DNA of 64,000 nucleotides from Methylobacterium sp. 10 (GTDB lineage Bacteria > Pseudomonadota > Alphaproteobacteria > Rhizobiales > Beijerinckiaceae). A program made the translations under genes and the position numbers. The stretch is from NCBI RefSeq assembly GCF_000519085.1, contig NZ_KI912577.1, forward strand, positions 3,528,035 through 3,592,034, read 5' to 3'. Positions 26,247 through 35,187 of this stretch are shown in pieces. The notes below the pieces were generated by a model. That model had not been told where the DNA came from. It searched no databases and saw only the letters and a program-made list of their open reading frames with translations. Within the stretch, counting starts at the first letter, position 1; each line of letters starts with the position of its first letter.

Positions 26247-26755
26247 CGACACCCCTCCTCATCCGCCCGGCGGAACCCGGCGACGCCGATGCGATCTGGT
26301 CCATCCTCGAGCCGGTGATCAGGGCCGGCGAGACCTATGCGCTGCCCCGCAACGGCTCGCGCGAGGCCATGCTGGCCTACTGGTTCGCTCCGGCAAACCA
26401 GGTCTTCGTCGCCGTGGATAGGGACAGGGTGCTCGGCACCTACATGCTGAAGGCGAACCAGCAGGGCGGCGGAGCCCATGTGGCCAATGCCGGGTTCATG
26501 ACCCATCCCGATGCGGTCGGACGCGGCATCGCCCGCGCCATGGGACGGCACGCGATTGACGGCGCCACCCGCCAGGGCTTCCTCGCCATGCAGTTCAACT
26601 TCGTGGTCGCCAGCAACACCCGCGCGGTGGCCCTGTGGGAGAGCCTCGGCTTCTTGCGGATCGCCTGCCTGCCCGGGGCGTTCCGGCACCCCAGCCTTGG
26701 ACTGATCGATGCCCTGGTGATGCATCGGACACTCGGGGCGCACCGAGATTCGTAG
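26243..26755 (+). CDS. GNAT family N-acetyltransferase
   Basis: A 170-residue protein translationally coupled to DUF3750. The acetyl-CoA fold is visible: LLIRPAEPGDADAIWSILEP at the start, the V/I beta strand VFVAVDRDRVLGTYMLKANQ, FMTHPDAVGRGIARAMGRHA with the Q/RxxGxG/A-type pyrophosphate loop (VGRGIA), and the final NTRAVALWESLGFLRI motif. The substrate is unknown; relatives include phosphinothricin-like and ribosomal acetyltransferases. Confidence 0.9.
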   Translation: MTTPLLIRPAEPGDADAIWSILEPVIRAGETYALPRNGSREAMLAYWFAPANQVFVAVDRDRVLGTYMLKANQQGGGAHVANAGFMTHPDAVGRGIARAMGRHAIDGATRQGFLAMQFNFVVASNTRAVALWESLGFLRIACLPGAFRHPSLGLIDALVMHRTLGAHRDS

Positions 26756-26837
26756 AGGTCGAACGCCGCGTCACGGTGCCCCGGACGGAACATCGGCAGC
26801 CCGAGCGCCTTGTCGCGCAACGTCTTCAGCGAGCCCC

Positions 26838-27080
26838 ATGCCCGATCTCCCACCGCCGCCGGACGGCTCGCCCCTGCGCGTCACCGTCGATCTCAACCGA
26901 TGCCAGGCCTACGCCCAGTGCTGCTACGCGGCGCCGGAGCACTTCGTGCTGCATGGGCGCGAGGCGCTGTTCTACGACCCCGCGCCCTCCGCGTCCGACC
27001 GTCTCTCCATCGAGCGGGCACGGGTATCCTGCCCGGTCCAGGCGATCCGCGTCGAGGATCCGGAGCGGCAAGGCCGATGA
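26838..27080 (+). CDS. 3Fe-4S ferredoxin of a P450 system
   Basis: An 80-residue ferredoxin with VTVDLNRCQAYAQCCYAAPE and a distal RVSCPVQAIRVED. The cysteines C22, C28 and C65 (followed by Pro) give the C-x5-C...CP pattern of bacterial 3Fe-4S ferredoxins that serve P450s; the usual fourth position is not a cysteine ligand. It would pass electrons from the downstream reductase to the P450. The stop overlaps the reductase start (ATGA), and this is the first gene of a three-gene operon. Confidence 0.92.
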   Translation: MPDLPPPPDGSPLRVTVDLNRCQAYAQCCYAAPEHFVLHGREALFYDPAPSASDRLSIERARVSCPVQAIRVEDPERQGR

Positions 27081-28372
27081 AGAACATCAATGCCGAAGGG
27101 CATGCGGTGGTGGTCGGCGCGTCCCTCGCCGGCTTGCGCGGAGCAGAAGCCCTGCGTCGCGCGGGCTTTGCGGGCCGCCTCACCCTGATCGGCGATGAGC
27201 CAGATCGTCCCTACGACCGGCCGCCGCTCTCGAAGGCTGTCTTGACCGGCGACATCGCGCCTGAAGCGACAACGCTGCCGAACCTCCATGCCCTGGATGC
27301 CGAATGGCGGCTCGGCGTCGCCGCCATCGGTCTCGACAGGGAGGCCCGCGAGGTCCGCCTCGCCGATGGCGCCACCCTGTCCTACGACCGGCTCCTCATC
27401 GCCACCGGATCGCGCGCCCGACCCTGGTCGAATCCGACTGAGGCGGGTCTTGCCGGGGTCCATACCCTGCGTGGGCGCGGCGATGCCGCCGCCCTCCGGC
27501 GGGCGCTCGCCGCCGGCCCGAAGCGCGTCCTCATCATCGGCGCGGGTTTCATCGGCTGCGAGGTCGCGGCCTCCTGCCGGGCCCTCGAATGCGCCGTCAC
27601 CCTGATCGATCCGGGACCGGCGCCCCTCGCCCGGATCCTCGGACAGCCGGTGGGCGAGATCGTCGCCGCCCTGCACCGAGCTCTCGGCGTCGACCTGCGC
27701 AGCCGGACCAAGGTCGCGCGGCTCATAGGCAATGAGACAGGCCAGGTGGTCCGGGCCAATCTCGATGACGGCAGTGAGGTGGAAACCGACCTCGTGGTGG
27801 TGGCGTTGGGCGCCGTGCGCAACACCGAATGGCTGAGTGGATCGGGGCTCGATGCCGGCCCCGGCGGCGTCGTCTGCGACGAGGCCGGCTACGCCCTCGA
27901 CACGGAGGGACGCCCCGACGGGGCTATCGCCGCCGCCGGCGACGTGGCGCGCTTTCCCCATCCGCTCTACGACGGTCGCCCGGTCTCCCTCGAACATTGG
28001 GGCCACGCGGTGGCCCAGGGCGAGCATGCCGGGCGCCTCCTGGCCGGAGCGGCCACGGGCGCGGCCTATGCCGAGATGCCCGCCTTCTGGTCCTCGCAGG
28101 GCGGCGTCACCATCAAGTCGGTGGGCCTGACCGAAGGGGCGGATGCCATGGTCTTCGCGCAGGGGAGCCCGAAGGAGGGCCGCTTCGTCGTGGTCTATGG
28201 CGCCAAGGGACGCTGCATCGCCGCATTGTCCTTCGATTCAGGGCGCTGGCTCCCTGCCTATGCCGAGCTTATCGCAGCCCATGCCCCGTTCCCGCCGATC
28301 CGCGTCGGGGTCGACCTACACGGTCTCGCGGTGCTGCAGCCAGGCTTTCCCGAGGAATGGACATCGTCATGA
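27077..28372 (+). CDS. NAD(P)H:ferredoxin reductase (FAD-dependent)
   Basis: A 431-residue pyridine-nucleotide-disulfide-type oxidoreductase. An FAD dinucleotide loop sits at the start (VVVGASLAGLRGAEALRRAG), then the YDRPPLSK motif, and a second NAD(P) loop (RVLIIGAGFIGCEVAASCRA). The second FAD motif is near ATGDVARF-like text (IAAAGDVARFPHPLYDGRPV), and a C-terminal reductase domain of the BenF/ThcD type follows. No redox cysteine pair is present, as expected for rubredoxin/ferredoxin reductases. It overlaps both neighbours by four bases, so ferredoxin, reductase and P450 are made together. Confidence 0.92.
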   Translation: MKNINAEGHAVVVGASLAGLRGAEALRRAGFAGRLTLIGDEPDRPYDRPPLSKAVLTGDIAPEATTLPNLHALDAEWRLGVAAIGLDREAREVRLADGATLSYDRLLIATGSRARPWSNPTEAGLAGVHTLRGRGDAAALRRALAAGPKRVLIIGAGFIGCEVAASCRALECAVTLIDPGPAPLARILGQPVGEIVAALHRALGVDLRSRTKVARLIGNETGQVVRANLDDGSEVETDLVVVALGAVRNTEWLSGSGLDAGPGGVVCDEAGYALDTEGRPDGAIAAAGDVARFPHPLYDGRPVSLEHWGHAVAQGEHAGRLLAGAATGAAYAEMPAFWSSQGGVTIKSVGLTEGADAMVFAQGSPKEGRFVVVYGAKGRCIAALSFDSGRWLPAYAELIAAHAPFPPIRVGVDLHGLAVLQPGFPEEWTSS

Positions 28373-29622
28373 AGGCCGGACGCCTGTTCGAGGCGGTCAA
28401 GGACGAGGCCAACCGGGCCGATCCCTATCCGCTCTATGCCCGTCTGCGCGAGACGCCGGTCTCGCGCCAGGACGACGGCACCTATGTGGTCTCGACCCAT
28501 GCGGCGATCACGAGCCTCCTGCACGATCCGCGGATCAGTTCGGAGACTCTTCCGCCGAGCGAGCGTCCACGGACCGGCAACCCGCTCTCGGACTGGATCG
28601 TCAACCCGGTCAAGGACCACCTCACCAACACCCATCGCCCGTTCATCTTCCGTGATCCGCCGGACCATGACCGGCTGCGGATGGCCGTGATGGGGCAGTT
28701 CACCCATCAGCGGGTCCACGCCATGCGCGGTCGCTCGCATGACCTCGTGGCCGATCTCTTGGATAAACAGAGCGATGCGACGAGCCTCGACCTCGTCTGC
28801 GACGTCGCCTACCCGCTTCCAGTCACGGTGATCTGCGAGATGCTCGGCGTGCCGCCGGAGGACGAACCGCAATTCCACGGCTGGGCGACGCAGCTCGCCT
28901 CGGCCCTCGAGCCGGACAATCTCGGCAACCGAGAGGCACGCGCCAAGAACATCACTACCTTCGACGAGATCTCCACCTACATGCGCGGCCTGATCAAGGA
29001 GAAGCGCCGGCATCCGCAGGACGACATGCTGTCGGGCATGAGCGGCGGATCGGGCAAGGACGGCGGAGCGGGGATGGGCGAGGTCGACCTCATCGCCACC
29101 GCCATCCTGCTGCTGGTGGCCGGGCACGAGACCACCGTGAACCTCATCGCCAACAGCATGCTGGCACTGGTGCGGCACCCCGACATCCTCGCGCGGCTCG
29201 CATACGAGCCGGGCCTCGCCCCGCGTCTCGTCGAGGAGATGCTGCGCTATGACCCACCGGTGCATTTCCGGACGCGGAAAGCACTGAGCGCCATCGACAT
29301 CGCCGGCACCACCATCCCGGAGGGCGCCGATATCGTGCTCCTCCTCGCCTCCGGCAATCGCGACCCGGCGGTGTTCCGCGATCCCCACCGGTTCGACCCG
29401 GACCGACCCGACATCCGCCATTTCGGCTTCGGCGGCGGGCTCCATTACTGCGCGGGCGCCCCGCTCGCCCGGTTCGAAGCCGAAGCGGCCCTGGTGGCGC
29501 TGGCGCAGCGCCTCGTCCATCCGCGTCTCATCGACGACCCGCCGCCCTATCGCTCGGGCGCGGCCCTGCGCGGCCCCATGCATCTCCGGCTCGCCATCGA
29601 CGGAGTAGCACCCCGCCGCTGA
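28369..29622 (+). CDS. Cytochrome P450 monooxygenase
   Basis: ATG 28369 overlaps the reductase stop; the product has 417 residues, typical of a soluble bacterial P450. The I-helix has AGHETT at about 251-256 with the oxygen-activating Thr. The K-helix ExxR is in VEEMLRYDPP, and the heme loop FGFGGGLHYCAGAPLAR places the thiolate Cys at about residue 361. The PPDHDRLR motif of class I enzymes is present. With its own ferredoxin and reductase upstream it forms a complete class I system. The substrate cannot be read from the sequence, and no neighbouring pathway gene reveals it. Confidence 0.94.
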   Translation: MKAGRLFEAVKDEANRADPYPLYARLRETPVSRQDDGTYVVSTHAAITSLLHDPRISSETLPPSERPRTGNPLSDWIVNPVKDHLTNTHRPFIFRDPPDHDRLRMAVMGQFTHQRVHAMRGRSHDLVADLLDKQSDATSLDLVCDVAYPLPVTVICEMLGVPPEDEPQFHGWATQLASALEPDNLGNREARAKNITTFDEISTYMRGLIKEKRRHPQDDMLSGMSGGSGKDGGAGMGEVDLIATAILLLVAGHETTVNLIANSMLALVRHPDILARLAYEPGLAPRLVEEMLRYDPPVHFRTRKALSAIDIAGTTIPEGADIVLLLASGNRDPAVFRDPHRFDPDRPDIRHFGFGGGLHYCAGAPLARFEAEAALVALAQRLVHPRLIDDPPPYRSGAALRGPMHLRLAIDGVAPRR

Positions 29623-29782
29623 GGTCGCTCGGGCACGATTGCGGCCTTGCCGCCACACCGTGTCCGAAAAGCCGGGGTGACGTGCCTTTCCCTTCTTCGG
29701 CCTGCGGCATTGCCTTGCCGTCAGCGCAATTGGCGGTGACGCACCAGTCCATTGCCAAAGTCCCCGCCGGGAAGAGAGATCG

Positions 29783-30376
29783 ATGCCGCGTCAGTTCCTG
29801 TCGACCGTTGCCCTCGTCGCCCTTGCCGCAGGCCTCGGGGCCTGCAGCTCGTCGCGCCTCGACGGGCCGAGCCGCGGCAGCCGCGCCGGCCTCGGTGCCC
29901 AGGCCGCCCTCGAACCGGTTGCTCCCGCCATGCCCGCCGGCCCGGTGACCTCCGCTCCCCTCGCGCCTCCGCCCGGCGCCAGCGCCGCCCCCGTCGATGC
30001 CCCGCCTCCGGTGGGTGCGGACGTGGCTCTCGCGCCCGCCCCGGTCGTCGCCGAACCGGTCTACGTTCCGCCGCCGGCTCCGCCGATCGTGTCGAGTGGC
30101 CGCTCCTCGGTAGTGGGAAGCTGGAACGCCAAGGACGCCACGGGCGCGACCTGCAAGGTCTCCCTGTCGAGCGCCCCCGCCCTCGACCTCTACAAGGCGA
30201 ACGCCTCCGGCTGCGCCAACAAGGATCTCGCCAAGGTCACCGCCTGGGATTACCGGGACGGCGAAGTCTATCTCTACCAGCCCGGCGGCACCGTGACGGC
30301 TCGCCTGCGCCAGGGCGGCGGGGCGCTGGACGGGGCGCTGTCCAAATCCGGCGCGTCGCTGGCCCTGGCGCGGTAG
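29783..30376 (+). CDS. Lipoprotein with Inh/Omp19 protease-inhibitor domain
   Basis: A 197-residue protein with a lipobox (LVALAAGLGACSSS, Cys21 the likely lipidation site), a Pro/Ala-rich linker of about 80 residues, and a C-terminal domain. That domain (SVVGSWNAKDATGATCKVSL; LDLYKANASGCANKDLAKVT; WDYRDGEVYLYQPGG) matches the AprI/Inh beta-barrel with its disulfide pair. Relatives such as Brucella Omp19 are outer-membrane lipoproteins that inhibit proteases. Single-gene unit with GGGAAGAGAG before the ATG. Confidence 0.85.
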   Translation: MPRQFLSTVALVALAAGLGACSSSRLDGPSRGSRAGLGAQAALEPVAPAMPAGPVTSAPLAPPPGASAAPVDAPPPVGADVALAPAPVVAEPVYVPPPAPPIVSSGRSSVVGSWNAKDATGATCKVSLSSAPALDLYKANASGCANKDLAKVTAWDYRDGEVYLYQPGGTVTARLRQGGGALDGALSKSGASLALAR

Positions 30377-30492
30377 GGGCCGCAGCTCCCCTCGATACCC
30401 ATCGCCGAAACGGTCGCGGACGGCGCGCCGTCCAATCGCCTACGGGCACGATGACGGTGCGCTGTCGCAGATCCGGCGGAGGGACCGGCCCG

Positions 30493-30858
30493 CTACCAGG
30501 CCGTGAAGGTCAGTTCGCCAAACTGGCGATGGTCCGCCCCGCTTGCGAACGCAAGCTCGATCAATTGTTGGACGTCGCCGATCGCCACTCGCCTTCCATA
30601 GGACCCGTTCAGTTCCGGCTGCGGAAATTCCATCAGGACGATCCGAAGATGCCTCGCATCGTCGACACCGTCCGGAATCCCCATCTCGAACAAGAACTGG
30701 ATTGTCCTCTCGAGATCGTCGATCAGCCCGAAGAAGTTGCCTTGCACGCCGCGAACCTCGTCGGACCAGATCTTCCCGGCCTCTCGAAGATCGACATTCC
30801 TCGCACGATCAGAGGTGACGCCGCTTCCGCAATCGTCCCAGAACGCTCTCATCAGCAC
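30493..30858 (-). CDS. Hypothetical protein
   Basis: A 121-residue frame with mixed, gene-like composition (EAGKIWSDEVRGVQGNFFGL; DDLERTIQFLFEMGIPDG; VAIGDVQQLIELAFASGADH). No signal peptide or membrane segment. No family recognised. It lies 27 bases downstream of the broken isochorismatase-like gene on the same strand and may have been co-transcribed with it. Confidence 0.5.
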   Translation of the reverse strand: MLMRAFWDDCGSGVTSDRARNVDLREAGKIWSDEVRGVQGNFFGLIDDLERTIQFLFEMGIPDGVDDARHLRIVLMEFPQPELNGSYGRRVAIGDVQQLIELAFASGADHRQFGELTFTAW

Positions 30859-30885
30859 ATCCCCAACCCTGCTTCGATGGGGATT

Positions 30886-31405
30886 CTAGGGTCCATCGCC
30901 TCGCGGGCGAAGATCCGCAACGGATGGGACGCGCACCGTATCGTCAGGATGGTCGAGGACGCTTCCCGCGCCGAAATGATGCCGCCAGAGGTCCGCTCCC
31001 AAAGCTGCCGATCGATCCAGCGATGACCCTACGGTCAGCCACTTGAGCAGGGTCGGCCGTAGCCCCGCGTCGAAGAGCATGAAGCCCGCAGCAAGGCAGC
31101 AAGTGTCAGCCTGGAGGCCGCAGACCATGACACGCTCGATGTGCAGCCCCTTCGCGTATCCGATGAGTTCGACGGGTGGGAGGTCGCCGTGCTTCACGAA
31201 CATCTTGTCGGCGTGCACGAGTGGATCATCGTTGGGGGACGGTTTCCAGCCAAGCTGTTGCCAGAATGGCGTCACCGCCTCGTCGTGTCGCTCGACCGTC
31301 GCTATGGCGTGCATGGTCGATGCCAGATGACCGAATCCGCTCGACCTGCCAGTCAGGTGGATTGAAGCAGGGCTGCACGTCGATGATCAGGAGGGCCTGT
31401 TTCAT
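30886..31405 (-). pseudogene. Isochorismatase-like cysteine hydrolase, frameshifted
   Basis: Starting at ATG 31405 the frame reads MKQALLIIDVQPCFNPPDWQ, the usual family opening with the catalytic Asp. It then loses phase near 31315-31325. A second frame from 31314 carries on with ATVERHDEAVTPFWQQLGW, VHADKMFVKHGDL, then ERVMVCGLQADTCCLAAGFM with the catalytic-Cys loop, and KWLTVGSSLDRSAALGADLW. Together the two parts make one ordinary protein of about 170 residues, so a single-base change explains the split. Either the gene is dead or the sequence has an error at this point. Confidence 0.8.
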
Positions 31406-31554
31406 GCGATATGGTAGCGAACGCGCCGACTGGCTGCAAAGGGTTGGGATCGGCCCCAGAGCATGGTCGACATCCGTTCGGCCCTGACCGTCTGGGACTG
31501 GTCTCGCCACATGACGAAGCCTGCAGTTTCTCGGAATGTTCGGGATACGCCCGA

Positions 31555-33309
31555 TCAGGGCGTGACCCGCAGCCCCAGCAACCAAGTGTTGGCGCTGAAG
31601 CTCGACCCGGCGGAGCTGCTGTCGATCTGCTGGTAGATGTAGCTGCCGCGCAGGGAGAGCCAGCGATTGAAGCGGTAATCGAGTCGGGCGGTGGCGGAGA
31701 AGCCGCGTTCGGTGATGTCGACCCTGTCGTAGTCGCTGGCGAGGTAACCGCCGCCGAGGGTGATCGACAGGTTGCGCAAGAGGTCGTGCTGCACCTCCAG
31801 CGTCACCGCCTTTGTCAGCACGCCGCTCGATCCCGGAACGGCGGTCTCGATGATGCCGGTGGCCGCGTTGAGCCGCACCGTGGTGAGCGGACTCGCCGTC
31901 CAGATCAGGGCCGCGTTGACGATCGGGGCGGTGAGGTCCTTCAGGCCCGGATCGACATAGGTCCGGTGCTGGAGGCCCGCCGAGACCTCACCGTTGACGA
32001 AACGGGTGAGCGCCACACGGGCGCCGCCCGTGACCGTGATGCCGTCGGAATTCCGGCGGATCCCGTTGGAATCGGTGCGCAGGTCGTAGACGCGGGTATC
32101 GGCCAGGACATCGACGAAGGGCGAGATGACCGGCGAGATCTCGTAGGAGGCGCGCAGCCGCAGGCCGTACTGGTTCAGGTTGCGGTCGCTTTGGTTCAGG
32201 ATCGCCCCGTTCGACAGCGTCGCGTTCTCGAACTCCGATCGGTCGATGAGGCCGCGCAGGGAGACCTGCAGCCGGTTGAACGTCTCGGTGACGCCGATCG
32301 TCGTGCCGTAGCTGGCCACGATCGGGCGGTTCGAGAGCGTGGCGTTGATGTCCGGCGAGCCCGGCCGCTGCGTCTCGACGAGGAAGCGGGTCTCCACGTC
32401 GACGGTGGTGCTGCGGTTGGCGTCGAGGCGCAGGCGAACGGTGCCCGCGCCATTGGGCCTGCTGGCGGCCTGGTTGTCGGGAAAGTCGAGATAGCCGCCG
32501 CGGAGTTCGCCCGCGAGTTCATGCGAGGACCAGTCGCTGCGGAAGGCGAGCTCGCCCTCGGTGCGCAGGGCGAGCGACGCCTTGGCGCGGTTGGCGGTGA
32601 TCTGGTCCGGATTGGTGTCGTAGCCGACGCTCTGCTGGAAAACCGGCAGGAAGGTGAAGGTCCCGAGCTTGATGCCGAGGGGGGCATAGGCCTCGTCCAC
32701 AGCGAGCGGCCTGCGCAGGGCCGCGCCGAGGAAGGAGCCCGGCGTGCCGATCCCGGCCAATGGCAACAGGGTCAGGGACGGCGCCGGGGACGGGACGGGC
32801 GAGGGGGTCGGCAGCGGCGCGCCGACGACAGCGTTGCGGATCACAGGTGTGAGGCGCAGGTCGGGTGGCGGCGTCTGCACGATGGAGCGGACCGGTCGCG
32901 CCGTCGACACGCCGAAGCGGCGCGGCGGGATCGCGCGCAGGCGCAGGAGATCGGTGGGATTGCGGTTGTTGCCGGCGCTCGTGGCCGGACGCGCGACAGG
33001 AGCGAGGGAGCGCCGTCGGGCGGGGGTGCCGGCCGAGCCGTCATCGGTCTGCGAGACAGCGCCGTCGCTCGGGGAGGCGGCGCCGGTGGATACGTCGCCG
33101 GAGGCCCCGCTGCCCCGCAAAGTCGGGCCTCCGGTACTACCGGCACCCGTGGCCGAGGACGGATTCGTGCTGCCGAAGGTCGATGCGGCGGGCCGCGGCG
33201 CCTGGCTCGACTGAGACTCGGCCTGCGTCCCCGGCAGGGCGACGGCGGCCGTCAGGATCAGGCCGTGAAGCCCCCTCCTGCGCCATCCTGCGATCGGCCC
33301 TGCACGCAT
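31555..33309 (-). CDS. Outer-membrane beta-barrel protein (BBP2-like)
   Basis: ATG 33309 (MRAGPIAGWRRRGLHGLILT) gives 584 residues with a signal peptide ending GTQA. Residues 25-170 are a Pro/Ser/Gly-rich disordered region. The rest is alternating beta strands typical of a porin-like barrel: GTFTFLPVFQQSVGYDTNPD, FRSDWSSHELAGELRGGYLD, LDYRFNRWLSLRGSYIYQQI, ending in a strand with terminal aromatic-poor LLGLRVTP. The layout fits the putative beta-barrel porin 2 group often found in polysaccharide export loci. Here it precedes an epimerase and glycosyltransferases on the same strand. Confidence 0.8.
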   Translation of the reverse strand: MRAGPIAGWRRRGLHGLILTAAVALPGTQAESQSSQAPRPAASTFGSTNPSSATGAGSTGGPTLRGSGASGDVSTGAASPSDGAVSQTDDGSAGTPARRRSLAPVARPATSAGNNRNPTDLLRLRAIPPRRFGVSTARPVRSIVQTPPPDLRLTPVIRNAVVGAPLPTPSPVPSPAPSLTLLPLAGIGTPGSFLGAALRRPLAVDEAYAPLGIKLGTFTFLPVFQQSVGYDTNPDQITANRAKASLALRTEGELAFRSDWSSHELAGELRGGYLDFPDNQAASRPNGAGTVRLRLDANRSTTVDVETRFLVETQRPGSPDINATLSNRPIVASYGTTIGVTETFNRLQVSLRGLIDRSEFENATLSNGAILNQSDRNLNQYGLRLRASYEISPVISPFVDVLADTRVYDLRTDSNGIRRNSDGITVTGGARVALTRFVNGEVSAGLQHRTYVDPGLKDLTAPIVNAALIWTASPLTTVRLNAATGIIETAVPGSSGVLTKAVTLEVQHDLLRNLSITLGGGYLASDYDRVDITERGFSATARLDYRFNRWLSLRGSYIYQQIDSSSAGSSFSANTWLLGLRVTP

Positions 33310-33722
33310 CACGGACGAGTGTCTCTCCGCGGGTCCCCGCCTCGAGCGGTGCGCGCGACAGGACCGCTGCCCGGGATGTTTCACGGACGTCCCTTCGCGC
33401 ATCCCGGACCGGCGCGACGGACGCGGCAGCCGAGGTTCGTCCCGGGGGATCGCGCACGTTCAAGGCGCACGGCCACCATATCGGGACGGCTCCTCGCCGA
33501 CCCCAACGTGGTAAAAGAACAGGGTTAGCGTTGTCTTAAGGCCGCACCATCGAGAGGGCGGAGGCCGGGCCAAGCGACCGACGGCGCGGAGAGGACGGCG
33601 CCAAGTGATGGCCATGATGGCGGCCAGCCTCCGCCCAGGCCGGACCGTGACCGGGCCTGACGGGAGCGGCCGGTGGACTCAGCCGACGGCTAAGCCGGAA
33701 CCGGCACGGTGGGACGAGCGGA
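33310..33722. other. Intergenic region upstream of the barrel gene
   Basis: No gene recognised. The barrel frame stays open to 33402, but the upstream residues are Arg/Ser-rich and lie before the signal peptide. The promoter for the barrel gene should be here. Confidence 0.4.
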
Positions 33723-33965
33723 TCACACGGGGGCGAGGAGCGGCCCACTCAAACGTTCCGACCAGGTCACCGACGATCCCGGTGCCGCGCGTTCCATGGC
33801 GTTCAATGTGTCGACGAGTGCGTCGGCCTCGGCGAAGGCAAGCCCGACCTGCCGCAGACCCTTCACCCATGCCGGCCGACCGGTCTTGGTGTCGAAGACG
33901 GTCCACCTATCGAGGCTCCGGTCATCGGAACGGAGATCGTAGGTGATACGGCAATCGATGAACAT
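33723..33965 (-). CDS. Small hypothetical protein
   Basis: An 80-residue protein (FIDCRITYDLRSDDRSLDRW, TVFDTKTGRPAWVKGLRQVG, LAFAEADALVDTLNAMERA) with good codon character and no signal. The pattern of a beta hairpin (RWTVFDTKTGRPAW) followed by two helices suggests a small alpha/beta fold. No named family recognised. Confidence 0.6.
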   Translation of the reverse strand: MFIDCRITYDLRSDDRSLDRWTVFDTKTGRPAWVKGLRQVGLAFAEADALVDTLNAMERAAPGSSVTWSERLSGPLLAPV

Positions 33966-34115
33966 CGCTGTTCCCCATGGTACTAGGCGAGATCGCGCCC
34001 CTGGATCACGGAAACACTACCGTCCCGCTCAGTCCTGCCATCCCCCATATGGGGGATGGCGACTGTCCCGCCGGAGGATCGGTACCTTGGACAGAAGCCG
34101 GCCGCCTGGGTCGCG

Positions 34116-35117
34116 TCACCCGAGCCGGTGATAGGCCTTGAACCAGTGCACGAAGGCCGGGATGCCGACCTCGATCGGCGTCGTCGGGGCATAGCCGAGG
34201 TCGCGGGCGATGGCGCCGAGATCGGCGTAGGTCTCCCTCACGTCGCCGGGCTGCATCGGCTCGGACCGGCGGATCGCCGGGCGCCCACAGGCCTCCTCCA
34301 GCACGTCGATCATCCGCAGGAGCGGCACGGACGTGCTGTTGCCGATATTGTAGAGCCGGTGCGGCGCATGGCTGCCGCCGGCCTTCTCCGCCCAGTCATC
34401 GGGGGGCGGATTGTCGAGGCAGGCGAGGATGCCAACGACGATGTCGTCGATATAGGTGAAGTCGCGGCGCATCGCGCCGTCGTTGAACACGCGGATCGGC
34501 TCGCCCGCGAAGATCGCCTTGGCGAACAGCCACAAGGCCATGTCGGGCCGTCCCCAGGGCCCGTAGACAGTGAAGAAGCGCAGGCCCGTCTGGGGCAGTC
34601 GATAGAGATGGGCGTAGGTCTCGCTCATCAGCTCGTCCGCCTTCTTGGTGGCGGCATAGAGCGAGACCGGATGGTCGACGCGGTCCTCGACCCGGAAGGG
34701 CAGGGAGGTATTGCCGCCATAGACCGAGGAGGACGAGGCATAGGCGAGATGCGCCACGCCCCGGTGGCGCGCGAATTCCAGGATGTTGAGGTGACCGACC
34801 ACGTTGGCCTGGACGTAGGCGCGCGGGTTCTCGATGGAGTAGCGCACCCCGGCCTGCGCGCCGAGATGGACGATCCTGTCGATCCCCTGCCCCTTGAGCC
34901 CCCTGTCCAGGGCCTCGTGATCGGAGAAATCGATGGGCAGGAAGCGGAACGCCTCGCCCCGGCGCGTCGCGAGATCCTCGATCCGGTCCCGCTTGAGCGC
35001 GACGGAATAGTAATCGTTGAGATTGTCGATGCCGATGACCGTCTCGCCACGCGCGAGCAGGTGATCGGCCACATGGTAGCCGATGAAGCCCGCGGCTCCG
35101 GTCACGAGAATCGCCAT
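34116..35117 (-). CDS. NAD-dependent epimerase, UDP-glucuronate 4-epimerase type
   Basis: A 333-residue short-chain extended dehydrogenase. The nucleotide loop VTGAAGFIGYHVADHLLARG opens the protein, followed by GIDNLNDYYSVALKRDRI, a hallmark of the UDP-glucuronate 4-epimerase group. The catalytic Ser region is ASSSSVYGGN, and Tyr-x3-Lys is SLYAATKKADELM. Next come FTVYGPWGRPDMALWLFAKA and RDFTYIDDIVVGILACLDNP. It would convert UDP-glucuronate to UDP-galacturonate for surface polysaccharide. It is in the same orientation as the glycosyltransferase upstream. Confidence 0.9.
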   Translation of the reverse strand: MAILVTGAAGFIGYHVADHLLARGETVIGIDNLNDYYSVALKRDRIEDLATRRGEAFRFLPIDFSDHEALDRGLKGQGIDRIVHLGAQAGVRYSIENPRAYVQANVVGHLNILEFARHRGVAHLAYASSSSVYGGNTSLPFRVEDRVDHPVSLYAATKKADELMSETYAHLYRLPQTGLRFFTVYGPWGRPDMALWLFAKAIFAGEPIRVFNDGAMRRDFTYIDDIVVGILACLDNPPPDDWAEKAGGSHAPHRLYNIGNSTSVPLLRMIDVLEEACGRPAIRRSEPMQPGDVRETYADLGAIARDLGYAPTTPIEVGIPAFVHWFKAYHRLG

Positions 35118-35187
35118 TGTCGGGTCGAGGCCTCACCGTCGCCCGGATCGCCGCCGACGAGGCCGGCGGCGATCCGGAAAGGTCCGT

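Noticed and set aside
31411..33528. Plus-strand frame of 705 codons across the barrel gene
   Set aside because: Antisense to the barrel gene, whose strand pattern and signal peptide are clear.
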